From a virus, in the IMG/VR virus record IMGVR_UViG_3300010885_034267, positions 1 through 41,271 of that record: a stretch of DNA of 41,271 nucleotides, one strand, 5' to 3'. The position numbers and the translations under genes were made by a program. The notes beneath the pieces are model-generated. The model made no database searches. It saw nothing but the letters and a program-made list of their open reading frames with translations, and had not been told where the DNA came from. This document shows, in pieces, positions 16,420-25,582 of the stretch; positions within the stretch are counted from its first letter, which is position 1, and each line of letters starts with the position of its first letter.

Positions 16420-16450
16420 TAATTATTTTTAAAAATCAGTTATTCAATTA

Positions 16451-19400
16451 TTATTCAACTTCTAAAATTGGTTCTGAAACATCTCTACCTGCTTTATTTA
16501 CTCTTAATGTATTAGGATTGGTTGCAAATACTTCAACCGGCGATGTACCATCTAATGTAGTTGCTGCAGTATTTTTACAACCTCTAAAGAAACTATTTTC
16601 CAATCCTCTCGTTAAATCCGAAGTATTTCTAAAATGTGTTAGTGCGTATCCGTTTAATGGAGTAACTTCAATAGTAGCAGTTGATGTTGGTGCAGTTGAA
16701 CCAGAAAATGGCTGTATGTTAAATCTCGTTTCAACATACGATTGTGTTCCTTCTGCTTCATATAATCGATTACCAACACTACCAGTTAAATATGTATATC
16801 TATGTGATTTAGTTTCTTTGATTATCTGAACCAATACACGTTCTTTTATTAGTGCACCGTCTGCATTATAGTATGTTCGAATTGCGTTACCATTTTGACC
16901 GTAAATACCAAACCCTAATCTTTCTAAATCAGATTGACCAGCAATTGTGCTACCTTTGAGTATATCAACTTCGGTAACAATAGTAGGTTCGCCTAATCCA
17001 CAGTCTATATTAGTATTTTGTGAATAAATATCACTTTCTAAAATTAATTGTGTATCATCTGCAATTAAACCATCATATTGTTCATTTTCACCAATTATAT
17101 CTACAATCCTACTTTCATCAATTACGGCTTCGTATTGTTCATTAAGACCGGTTAAATAGTATTCACTCTGCGTATTTATGGTAGTATCGTATTGTTCATT
17201 CTCCATCACTACCAAAGTTGTATCGGAATAATGTATTTCGCTGGATAACTGCTCGTTTTCAGCTACTGGTCTTTTGTGACGATACTTACTTCTTTCTAAT
17301 ATATGTGGTTCAATTAATAAACCAACAGTTGCTTTAGTTCTACCCGGTAGCATCTTCTTAATATCATCAAACATAGATTTCTCATATAGTTTGATTAAGT
17401 TGATGTATTGATAAATATCTCTATCATTAAATCGTTGGAAGTAATAATTTCTTAATTCATCCAATTGTTTGTAATTATCATTATATACATCCGATGGATT
17501 GCCAATATAATTATCTAAATTGATTCCACCAAACGATTTTGCAATATCAATGTTTAATTCCTTTGTAGGAGAAAAGAATAATCCAACTCGGTTTGAATCA
17601 ATTGGTGATTGGTCAAATGCCTTTTTAGTAGAACGAGTATCCGGTGATAACGTTACACCAACACTACCAGATATTTCATTTTCATTATCGATTCGGTATT
17701 GTGATTCAAAACGTACTTTGTTTGTTGCGTATCGCGAAACACCTACATCTGGTATTTCCAATACAACACTTCTATCTACTACTTCAAATTGATAAGGATA
17801 TGTTGTTACATTAGTAAATCCATATACAGATGCGCTAAATGATGCTGATGGATTTATTGAGTATATCCTACTACTATTTCCATCTTCATAATCATTTCTT
17901 GTTAGAGATCCTGAGAAGTATATGTTCGAATCAACATTTATTAAAGATGCCGATTGGTATAGATTTTTTGGATATTCAAAATCCAATCGCAGGTATAAAT
18001 CATCAGTAGATGCCGATACATGGTTTCCATTAATCATTTCTGGGAACGATACATGCTCATAGAATCTTTCCTTATCCAATGGCGTAGACCATAAACGGAA
18101 TTCATCAACACTACCACTATACCCATTACTACCACTTCCTATGTAAATGTTATTACCACTATCCCAACTAGCGGAAGTATTTAAAACCGACTGAGATACT
18201 GATTCTACAAATATAGTTCTTTCTTTATCTGCTTGTCTTACATTTAATTCAAAGCTTGATGAAATACTACCAGATGTTCTACTTACTTCAATACCAAAGA
18301 ATCTATCGTTGAAAATTGGAAGTAATGATGTTGTTATTTGGTCTGCACCATAATCTAATATTACTCTACCATAATCACTATTTGTAGAACCACTAATCTT
18401 TACACCCCAATTAGTGCCAGTTATAACATCCCATTGCCCACTATATGCGGGTTTAACGAATAGTTCAATAGTATCTGGTTTTTTATTTAATTCCGTATTA
18501 GTCCAACTTAATTCCACCTTCGTTGTAGGTGTCATTTTAAGAGCAGTTGTAAGATTATCCATTACTAACTTACTCTTATTTGTATCGGTTACTTCCGGTC
18601 CTCCAAACTCTAAAATGGAAAGATTAGATGATGGAATACCATAGCATGCCATAATTGCATAGATTCCTCTACGAGTTCCTTTATGTTTTAATAGGTATGG
18701 TAAGTTATTTATAATACGTCTCCAAACATCTGCTGTTCTTTTCTTTGCAGGATTTGTTTCTTGTACATCACCATCTATATTAACTCCAAATACATATTTC
18801 CATAATTTTTCATCTACTGCCAGATTCTTAGCATCCCATCCAAATGATTTTAATATATCGTAAAGTATTTTGTCAGATATACCATTTGTTGATTTATACC
18901 CAAGTCCTCTACTACGTTCTATTGCTTTTGTATGGTAGTATAGAACATCGAAATGTTGTCCAACCATTGTAAAGAATAAAACTAAACTATCATTTTCGGT
19001 ATTATTAATAATATATTGAGGTATATTATTAGTTACACAATTTTGATTAAACCTGTCAAACTGAGTTGATGCATCTGAAATAATAGTATACCAACTACCC
19101 ACTTGTGTTGAAGTGCTAAGTCGTCTAGTCGTACCATTATATGGCCAACTTAAAGATGATGATGTGTATAAGAAATTTTCAAATCCATCGAATGATTGTA
19201 TGATTTGATTTTTCTTTGTAGTTTGTCTTTCAACTTCTTGTTTAGATGCTACTGAATTTATGAAACCGGTATGTGTTACATCAGTTGTAGCGTTAACAAT
19301 TAGTTCTTCGTATTTCTCTATGAGTTGAACTTTATATACAAAGTTTTGAAATCTTTCTGTTGCAGAACTAAAGTGAACAAAGTTGTTCCATATAATTGCT

Positions 19401-21574
19401 TCACTTTGTAATACCGATCCAGAACCATACTGAATATTTAAATCAGTAGTATCGATTACTGAACCATTTATATATGTTGCTATTAATTCGTTCGAAGAAG
19501 TTGAACCACTTAGAATCAATGTATCAAGCGATTCGAAGTTTGTAGACTGGCCTGTGATATGGTCTACTGCTATATTGAAATTAGGTCCTTTTAGTGGTGG
19601 ACATAATACATTTGATTGGTCGGTTAGTATTACCGTTGTTACCAATGGGTTTGCCATCAACTTAGTAACCCAGAATGTTGAGTTTTCAGATATATCTGCT
19701 GGTAGTGGTGTATATAATTTTAGTATTAACGCATCTACCGTATTATTTTTATCTAATACTAAATTGCCAAGTTCATCGGTAATCTTATTGGATAGTGTCC
19801 AATTATCAGAATCCCATGAAGAAATAAGTACCTGTTCGTTATTTCCAAAGTTAGCTAAGTGGGTTAGATATTTACTTTCCTTCTCCGGCTCAATAAGTTT
19901 AATAACATTTTTGAATGAATTAAATAATAAAGAACTGAAAATGTTTTCATCTAACTGAATTGTAGGAATTGTTAGTTTAGTAGTAACCGTATATGGATTA
20001 CCTTCCAACTTATCTACTCCACTTGAATTGTATGGAATAAATTTTAATGTAACCGAACTACTTCCTGCCCAATTTGGATATGAATCTCTTAATGATTTTA
20101 AGTTTATGGTTATATCACCATTTGCTTGTCTATCTTTGTATAGTGGTATAAATGAATTATCTCTTTGTAATAAATGTATATCTACGCTTGTTACACTAAA
20201 CGATGTGTATGCAAATGTTAAATCAATGTTGTAATCTGAAAACGATGGAACATCTACACTTTCTGCAAATACGATTTGAGTTATTGATGGAAAATCATTT
20301 ACTGCTGTGAATGTAATTAACACCTCAACTTTAGAACCAGTACCATACTGAACACTCTCTGGTACTAATACTATCTTCTTAACACCATATACTTTACTAA
20401 AATGTTTTTTGAATTCAAATGTAACAACTCCATCTGTTGCAGGAATGGTAATCACATCTGCAAACCCTGAAACATATACCGAAACCGTATCGGTGTGTGT
20501 TGTAGAGAACGGAATAGAAACATTCTTATCATCATCCGAATCTTTAACTTGCACTCCGATTTGAGATTGCGCAACTGTTAGAGTTGGAGCATCTACTATT
20601 ACATCTTTTTCAAAGAATGTTGCAACGGATATACCGGTTTGTAGTTGTTTTGCCGGAACTAAGAAACTAGTTGGCTGTTTATCCCACTTAGAAAAATCAG
20701 GATCAGCAGTTACTAAAGATGGTACGCTTGTTTGATATAGATTTATTATTCTATAATCAGTAGGAAAGTTTTCATATCGTAATTTAAATGCAACATTGCC
20801 ATTAAGACTACTTAGTGGTAATGATTTATCAACTGCACTATTTCCTAAACTAATTGAATCCGTATCCAACACATCTCCGTTTAATCCAAATACGGTATAA
20901 TCTAAGAATACATTACTTTGTAAAGTATCATTAAAGTTTGAACCAAACGTAATCTGATAATTTATTAATTTATATGTGGTTTCATCAACTTGTTGAATTT
21001 TTTGTATACGTTGCTCTTGTGAACTAACCGGAGATGTGGATGCTTGTGTAAATGTAAATTCTAAATCAACAATTGCATCGGTTGAACTAAGTGTAGTAGA
21101 ATCTGATATTTGGTATGAACCATCCGATTGTAAAGTATATGTTACTTTATTTAAAGATTCCACACGTGAGTTCTGCCCATCGAACATTCTTTTTACTGCG
21201 AACCAATACCATTCATTTGCTAATATACCATCTTTCTTTGCTTCATATTTTTTATTTTCTGAAAAAGTAGTTGATGGTGAAAATATTTTAGTAGTGCCAT
21301 TGGATATTCCCAATGAATTATCGTTTTCAAAAAACTCACAAGTTTCGGATGAATTAAGTGATATTTTTATTACACCACTTATAATATCATATTCAAGCGA
21401 TGGTTCTATAAATAATGGGTTTGGCTGTACAGGTGGAACATACCCACCATCCATACCATTTGGAAATGGATTATATGGTCGATTTGATTGTGTGATTGCG
21501 GCAGACCCTCCATACGCATCTGTCATCACACTATTATCATTACCACCCATTATGTTACTTAATGCTTGAATCAT
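16451..21574 (-). CDS. Giant baseplate/tail protein with tail-protein-I-like and LamG-like regions
   Basis: At 1707 residues this is the largest protein here. Its first 800 residues are beta-rich repeats. Residues about 850-980 hold a helical segment with SLVLFFTMVGQHFDVLYYHT, ILYDILKSFGWDAKNL, VWRRIINNLPYLLKHKGTRR and IYAIMACYGIPSSNLSILE. The 'NLPYLLK.KGT..GI....YGIP' pattern resembles tail protein I (P2 gpI) type wedge proteins, so this may fill the T4 gp7 place; that is inference. Residues about 1020-1180 look like a LamG/concanavalin-type sandwich (NIYIGSGSNGYSGSVDEFRL). Residues about 1438-1501 carry four NEQ(Y/L) repeats. The gene is last in the long baseplate series after gp25- and gp6-like genes. 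Confidence 0.75.
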   Translation of the reverse strand: MIQALSNIMGGNDNSVMTDAYGGSAAITQSNRPYNPFPNGMDGGYVPPVQPNPLFIEPSLEYDIISGVIKISLNSSETCEFFENDNSLGISNGTTKIFSPSTTFSENKKYEAKKDGILANEWYWFAVKRMFDGQNSRVESLNKVTYTLQSDGSYQISDSTTLSSTDAIVDLEFTFTQASTSPVSSQEQRIQKIQQVDETTYKLINYQITFGSNFNDTLQSNVFLDYTVFGLNGDVLDTDSISLGNSAVDKSLPLSSLNGNVAFKLRYENFPTDYRIINLYQTSVPSLVTADPDFSKWDKQPTSFLVPAKQLQTGISVATFFEKDVIVDAPTLTVAQSQIGVQVKDSDDDKNVSIPFSTTHTDTVSVYVSGFADVITIPATDGVVTFEFKKHFSKVYGVKKIVLVPESVQYGTGSKVEVLITFTAVNDFPSITQIVFAESVDVPSFSDYNIDLTFAYTSFSVTSVDIHLLQRDNSFIPLYKDRQANGDITINLKSLRDSYPNWAGSSSVTLKFIPYNSSGVDKLEGNPYTVTTKLTIPTIQLDENIFSSLLFNSFKNVIKLIEPEKESKYLTHLANFGNNEQVLISSWDSDNWTLSNKITDELGNLVLDKNNTVDALILKLYTPLPADISENSTFWVTKLMANPLVTTVILTDQSNVLCPPLKGPNFNIAVDHITGQSTNFESLDTLILSGSTSSNELIATYINGSVIDTTDLNIQYGSGSVLQSEAIIWNNFVHFSSATERFQNFVYKVQLIEKYEELIVNATTDVTHTGFINSVASKQEVERQTTKKNQIIQSFDGFENFLYTSSSLSWPYNGTTRRLSTSTQVGSWYTIISDASTQFDRFNQNCVTNNIPQYIINNTENDSLVLFFTMVGQHFDVLYYHTKAIERSRGLGYKSTNGISDKILYDILKSFGWDAKNLAVDEKLWKYVFGVNIDGDVQETNPAKKRTADVWRRIINNLPYLLKHKGTRRGIYAIMACYGIPSSNLSILEFGGPEVTDTNKSKLVMDNLTTALKMTPTTKVELSWTNTELNKKPDTIELFVKPAYSGQWDVITGTNWGVKISGSTNSDYGRVILDYGADQITTSLLPIFNDRFFGIEVSRTSGSISSSFELNVRQADKERTIFVESVSQSVLNTSASWDSGNNIYIGSGSNGYSGSVDEFRLWSTPLDKERFYEHVSFPEMINGNHVSASTDDLYLRLDFEYPKNLYQSASLINVDSNIYFSGSLTRNDYEDGNSSRIYSINPSASFSASVYGFTNVTTYPYQFEVVDRSVVLEIPDVGVSRYATNKVRFESQYRIDNENEISGSVGVTLSPDTRSTKKAFDQSPIDSNRVGLFFSPTKELNIDIAKSFGGINLDNYIGNPSDVYNDNYKQLDELRNYYFQRFNDRDIYQYINLIKLYEKSMFDDIKKMLPGRTKATVGLLIEPHILERSKYRHKRPVAENEQLSSEIHYSDTTLVVMENEQYDTTINTQSEYYLTGLNEQYEAVIDESRIVDIIGENEQYDGLIADDTQLILESDIYSQNTNIDCGLGEPTIVTEVDILKGSTIAGQSDLERLGFGIYGQNGNAIRTYYNADGALIKERVLVQIIKETKSHRYTYLTGSVGNRLYEAEGTQSYVETRFNIQPFSGSTAPTSTATIEVTPLNGYALTHFRNTSDLTRGLENSFFRGCKNTAATTLDGTSPVEVFATNPNTLRVNKAGRDVSEPILEVE
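17065..17265 (-). repeat. NEQYD peptide repeats in the giant tail protein
   Basis: Four copies of a short unit (ENEQL, ENEQYD, LNEQYE, ENEQYD) occur at intervals of about 15-25 residues, separated by acidic, beta-like segments. The DNA copies, seen on the plus strand as (g/t)(t/c)attgttcatt, are near-identical in the core, suggesting duplication. Confidence 0.7.
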
Positions 21575-21594
21575 AGAACTATTGCTTTATTTGG

Positions 21595-21602
21595 TATAAA
21601 TA
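21595..21602 (-). promoter_or_regulatory. TATTTATA element upstream of the giant tail gene
   Basis: Coding strand AAACTATTTATACCAAATAAA, ending 20 bases before the ATG, within the 43-base gap after the 484-residue gene. Confidence 0.5.
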
Positions 21603-21617
21603 GTTTGATATATAAAA

Positions 21618-23072
21618 TTATTGTGGTTCAGCTAAATTTCTAAGTGAATTGTTTGCAATTATCTGTGTTCTTCGTATACTACGTGCCGCATCTTTAGCCG
21701 TATCTTCTTGTATTTGTAATTCACTTGCAGTTTGTACACCCGTCAACGTAGGAACAAAATTGCCATATGCATCGTACCAAGAGAATCCAGTTTGTACCAT
21801 TTCACTTAGTGGAACTTCCATTATAGTACCAGGTGAATTAAATGAATCAACTATATTTCTAATGTTTGGGTCGAGTATTAAATCAACTACCGGTTGTATA
21901 GGAGCTAATACAACTACGGGAGTAGGTGGTATTACTTCCGGTATTACATCTATTATTTGTGGTATTATTTGTATATTCGCATCCAATACAGGTACAGGTT
22001 CTGGAGTGAATGTTGTTACATTTTCCGTTGTTATATTCTGAATGGTTGCGGTTGCTTGTGTAACACTAACAGCCGATGGTGTGTATACATTTGCTACTTT
22101 CTTTTCAGTTATCACCAAATCACCAGTCGCATCTTTAACTTCTTTTTGAATTTGAGTTACATCGAATTCTTTTGGAATATTGACAATATCAACATTACGT
22201 CTTTTTAATACCGTTGCATTTGCTTTTATACAATTACTCAATATATCTTCTATGCCAGCAACTATATCATCGAAATTACACATTTCACAATTACTGAATC
22301 TCATTCCAGATGGTTTTCCAAAATTAGATTGTGTTATATCGTAGTATTTATTATCCAAATAGTTAGTTACACTTTCTCTGAAATCTGCGAATATTTTCTT
22401 TTTAAATGCTTCAAAATCGGATAACCCAAAATCTTTTCTAAGAACTGCAATAAAATCATTACCAAACTTGGCAACTAATTCATTTGTTATAGAATCCAAT
22501 CCAATCTTTTCGATTTCATCTAATGAATCTATAATGGTTTTTTTGTAATACTTAAAATCTTGGCTTAACTTATCTACATTACCAAACTCAGTTTTTGTGA
22601 TTTTACTAATTGTATCATCCTTTACCTTCAATGGTAATATACGAACCTCAGTTCGTGATGGTGATATCTCATGAATCCAAACTCGTGTTGAATCATTATC
22701 AGAACCAACACGATTACGAACAAAGTTAATATTTAATTTTAGAATACCATTTGTAAATCCTAAATCATTTAATAACTTTTCAGCATCGATTGCCAATTCC
22801 TGCAAACCACTTGCATTTGTTAAGTTATATAAATAGTTTTTAATATCACCGGTTTTAATATATGCTATGTTATTTCCGGATTTGTGTGGAAGGATATTGT
22901 TATTGATATCATATACCGCTACTTCCATTACATCATAATTACAATCACCGAAATCAGTTGCTTCAATTTGGTTTTGTGAGATTATGATATTATCAGATTG
23001 TTGTAAATAAGCTCCTTCGTTTTGCTTATTGGTATTTATCTGTTCAATGTTTGTGTAATTTTTAATACTCAT
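21618..23072 (-). CDS. Tail/baseplate structural protein, 484 residues
   Basis: Not assigned to a named family. The N-terminal 160 residues are beta-rich and end with FVRNRVGSDNDSTRVWIHEI then SPSRTEVRILPLK, a block seen in structural proteins beside baseplate genes of T4-like environmental phages. Residues 165-300 are helical and include one CxxC (NCEMCNF). Residues about 340-400 are a Pro/Val/Ile-rich extended linker (PEPVPVLDANIQIIPQIIDV). The C-terminus is helical and basic. It lies between the 383-residue coiled-coil gene and the giant tail gene, each within about 45 bases, so all are probably produced together and assembled into the baseplate periphery or short fibres. Confidence 0.6.
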   Translation of the reverse strand: MSIKNYTNIEQINTNKQNEGAYLQQSDNIIISQNQIEATDFGDCNYDVMEVAVYDINNNILPHKSGNNIAYIKTGDIKNYLYNLTNASGLQELAIDAEKLLNDLGFTNGILKLNINFVRNRVGSDNDSTRVWIHEISPSRTEVRILPLKVKDDTISKITKTEFGNVDKLSQDFKYYKKTIIDSLDEIEKIGLDSITNELVAKFGNDFIAVLRKDFGLSDFEAFKKKIFADFRESVTNYLDNKYYDITQSNFGKPSGMRFSNCEMCNFDDIVAGIEDILSNCIKANATVLKRRNVDIVNIPKEFDVTQIQKEVKDATGDLVITEKKVANVYTPSAVSVTQATATIQNITTENVTTFTPEPVPVLDANIQIIPQIIDVIPEVIPPTPVVVLAPIQPVVDLILDPNIRNIVDSFNSPGTIMEVPLSEMVQTGFSWYDAYGNFVPTLTGVQTASELQIQEDTAKDAARSIRRTQIIANNSLRNLAEPQ

Positions 23073-23097
23073 TGTATATGATATTGTGTATTATGAT

Positions 23098-24249
23098 TTA
23101 ATATGAGTTCTTATGATATTTACCAAATCCGGCAGTATATGTTTTAGTTTCAGTTCCACCGGCTGAATCGGTTATCGTAATCTTTAATGCACCATTCTTA
23201 GTATACTCAACGGATTTACCACCATTGTTTGATTGTAAATTACCAAACCCAGCTGCTCTATTTGTTAATATGAAGTTTAACTTTTTAGTTGCACCTGCTC
23301 CTAATGTGAATTCCATTGGAGAATCGATTGTATAGAAATCAGTAGCTCCATCTGGATTTGTTTTAGCAATTGCAACTGTAACAGTTGCAGTATCTTTATT
23401 TATAAGTGTTAATGAGTTACCATTAATAAATTCATATGTATTGGTATTCGATTTAAACCTACCCCATACATCTGGCTTAGTAGAATCTTTCTTATCTCCA
23501 ATTGTTGCTATAACTACTTTATTTATCGTAGCACCACCTGCTGCTTCTGCTGCTTTTGCTGCTCCTTGTACAATTGCTGCTTCTGTTTGTATCTGAGTTT
23601 GTATTGCTCCCAATTGTGCAAACAATCCGTTTATTATAGCGTTTAATGAATCGATTTGTTTGAGTAAAGAGTTTATCTGAGATTTGAATCCAGTATTTTG
23701 TGCTAACAAAGATGTTTTTAGAATACTTGCTTCGGCCGATTTCTGCAATGATGTTGTAATCTGACCGGTAAATGAATCAATGGTAGAAACTAAAGTATTC
23801 AATTGATTTGCTAAAGCATCATTGGTTTGTTCTATTGCTAATCTGTTATTCTTTTCAGTTTGAACTTCGGCTTCCAATGTTGTAATTGTACCTTTTAAAT
23901 CTTGTACCGTAGTGGTTAACATTGAAACTTGCTTTCTTAAATCAGCAGAAGCAGTTACCTCAGTATCATATAATGGTTTAGGAACTAAATTTAGATTTGG
24001 TATCGGTATGTTTGGCATTAATTCCTTTACATTGACATCAATCGCCTTTAATAACTCAGCTTTATCGTATTTATTTTTATGTAATTCTTTGAATACTAAT
24101 GAAGTTGCAACATTTGTATCATCTACTACGGTAATACCATACTCATTCTTAGAGATAGCGGCAGATCCTGATATACTTAGAATTGCTTCTAAATCTACTT
24201 TTCTCTTCTCTTCTAATTTCTGAGCAATGGCTTCTACTGATGTTATCAT
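23098..24249 (-). CDS. Coiled-coil tail protein with C-terminal Ig-like domain
   Basis: A 383-residue protein in three parts. Residues 1-90 are mixed (KNEYGITVVDDTNVATSLVF then helix). Residues about 95-225 form long heptad-rich helices (LRKQVSMLTTTVQDLKGTIT, LEAEVQTEKNNRLAIEQTND), strongly suggesting a trimeric or dimeric coiled coil. After an Ala-rich linker (AAIVQGAAKAAEAAGG), a C-terminal beta domain of about 130 residues begins with KVVIATIGDKKD and ends FGKYHKNSY. The architecture is that of a short fibre, whisker or baseplate spacer. Its start follows the stop of the DNRLRE-like gene by one base, so translation is coupled. No homologue can be named with confidence. Confidence 0.65.
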   Translation of the reverse strand: MITSVEAIAQKLEEKRKVDLEAILSISGSAAISKNEYGITVVDDTNVATSLVFKELHKNKYDKAELLKAIDVNVKELMPNIPIPNLNLVPKPLYDTEVTASADLRKQVSMLTTTVQDLKGTITTLEAEVQTEKNNRLAIEQTNDALANQLNTLVSTIDSFTGQITTSLQKSAEASILKTSLLAQNTGFKSQINSLLKQIDSLNAIINGLFAQLGAIQTQIQTEAAIVQGAAKAAEAAGGATINKVVIATIGDKKDSTKPDVWGRFKSNTNTYEFINGNSLTLINKDTATVTVAIAKTNPDGATDFYTIDSPMEFTLGAGATKKLNFILTNRAAGFGNLQSNNGGKSVEYTKNGALKITITDSAGGTETKTYTAGFGKYHKNSY

Positions 24250-24250
24250 A

Positions 24251-25582
24251 TTATACTATTTCAAAAATGTGTTTATTGTCAATTATGGTAGAGATACCAT
24301 CTTGCACAACTTTAACTTTTAATTTGTATGTTCTATTAGGTGCAAAGTTATATAAATCAACTAAGAAATAGTTACTAGTCGAATCACAACTTACCTTTGT
24401 ATACTCTCCGTATGGTAAAATAATATCACCTGTCTTATAATCTTCTATCTGATAATAAGTAGTTGCTGGTAGATATTTGGATTGGTCATATTCAAATTCA
24501 GTCCCAAATGATTTTAATGGAAACATATCCCTACCCTTTACTCTTATCTTTATTATTGTATCTTTTGGATATTTTGTCTTTAGGTTTGTCAGAACTACTT
24601 TATAATTATCTTCAGTAGAACCCGTTACCGGAGTTAAACTACCAGTTGAAAATACAAAATCATTCCATACTATTTCCAACTTAGGTTGGTATATTGTATT
24701 TGTTTCTTTTGAAAAGAATTTAAGAACTCCATAATCGGAAGAATCCGATTCATTTTTTAAACTGTGATGAACAATAAATCCATTATTTGGTATTGAACCA
24801 CTTATCCATTGCTTAACAATACCAGTTGTATCCATTCTAACATCATCTGGTTCATAATTAAATGATTGAGATGCTTCTGAAATGGTATACCAAGTACCAC
24901 CTTCTGCATTTGCAGAACCAGTTGTTCCTGCAGCATAAATTGCCGTACCACCTACCACATTATCTTGCCAATTATTAACTCCGTTTCGGTATTTCCAACT
25001 AACACCATCGGTTGAGATGTTATCAAATTTAGTACCTGTTCCCATTGTCCAACTCTGAGAAACTGCGTTAGCATAAATGGTGTACTCTAATGGAATTTCT
25101 TCTGCGTTTGCGGATTTAAGATTTAAATAAGTTTTATAGCTACTAAAGATATAATTCCCATTGGAAATATTTGATGTTAGCGTTGTGTATTGGGTATTAT
25201 AAGATGCAGATAAAATACTGGAAGATATAGCAAATTGTGACCAAGATGCAGAATATGAAGATGATAAACTACTAGTAGTGCTCAAACTAGAGCTATACGA
25301 TGAAGACCAATATAACGATGATGATGTTGCCGTATACCAAGAAGAAGATATAGTAGAAACGGATGCACTATCACTTTGTAATATACTTGATGATATTGCT
25401 TGTACTTCCGCAACCGATGCTGACAATTCGGTTATATCAAATTTAATTAGAGTTCTATAAATATCCTTTGTAGAACCATAATATAGTTTTCCAACTTCTA
25501 ATACTTCATCCCTACCGGCATTTTGTTCCGGTTGTTGAAGATATACACTTGCATCATACAATGATGTGAAAAATTTATGCAT
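24251..25582 (-). CDS. DNRLRE-like structural protein with Ser-rich insertion
   Basis: A 443-residue protein. The N-terminus (MHKFFTSLYDASVYLQQPEQ, then NAGRDEVLEVGK and RTLIKFDI) has the look of DNRLRE-type beta-sandwich domains: conserved 'D..v', 'N.G....L.vg' and 'r.liKFDl' elements. After a 70-residue insertion made mostly of Ser, Tyr, Trp and Thr (about residues 60-130), the domain resumes with WTMGTGTKFDNI, DDVRMDTTGIVKQWISG and NNGFIVHHS, the latter typical of the second half ('vt..v..W..g...NnGf.l'). The C-terminal 130 residues are another beta region. It overlaps the gp6-like stop by one base and is in the baseplate operon, so a wedge-peripheral or fibre-network role is likely. Confidence 0.7.
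   Translation of the reverse strand: MHKFFTSLYDASVYLQQPEQNAGRDEVLEVGKLYYGSTKDIYRTLIKFDITELSASVAEVQAISSSILQSDSASVSTISSSWYTATSSSLYWSSSYSSSLSTTSSLSSSYSASWSQFAISSSILSASYNTQYTTLTSNISNGNYIFSSYKTYLNLKSANAEEIPLEYTIYANAVSQSWTMGTGTKFDNISTDGVSWKYRNGVNNWQDNVVGGTAIYAAGTTGSANAEGGTWYTISEASQSFNYEPDDVRMDTTGIVKQWISGSIPNNGFIVHHSLKNESDSSDYGVLKFFSKETNTIYQPKLEIVWNDFVFSTGSLTPVTGSTEDNYKVVLTNLKTKYPKDTIIKIRVKGRDMFPLKSFGTEFEYDQSKYLPATTYYQIEDYKTGDIILPYGEYTKVSCDSTSNYFLVDLYNFAPNRTYKLKVKVVQDGISTIIDNKHIFEIV

Noticed and set aside
19554-19958. 134-codon plus-strand frame
   Set aside because: It lies wholly opposite the giant tail protein, lacks a promoter and has hydrophobic, low-information content typical of the antisense of beta-rich proteins.
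21036-22041. Plus-strand frames of 177 and 130 codons
   Set aside because: Both are antisense to well-supported tail genes whose composition (Ser, Thr, Ile, Asp) leaves the reverse frame open; no start signal or recognisable domain.
25446-25464. TATAAATA sequence inside the DNRLRE-like gene as a promoter
   Set aside because: It encodes the conserved DIYRT segment and is not in front of any gene start.
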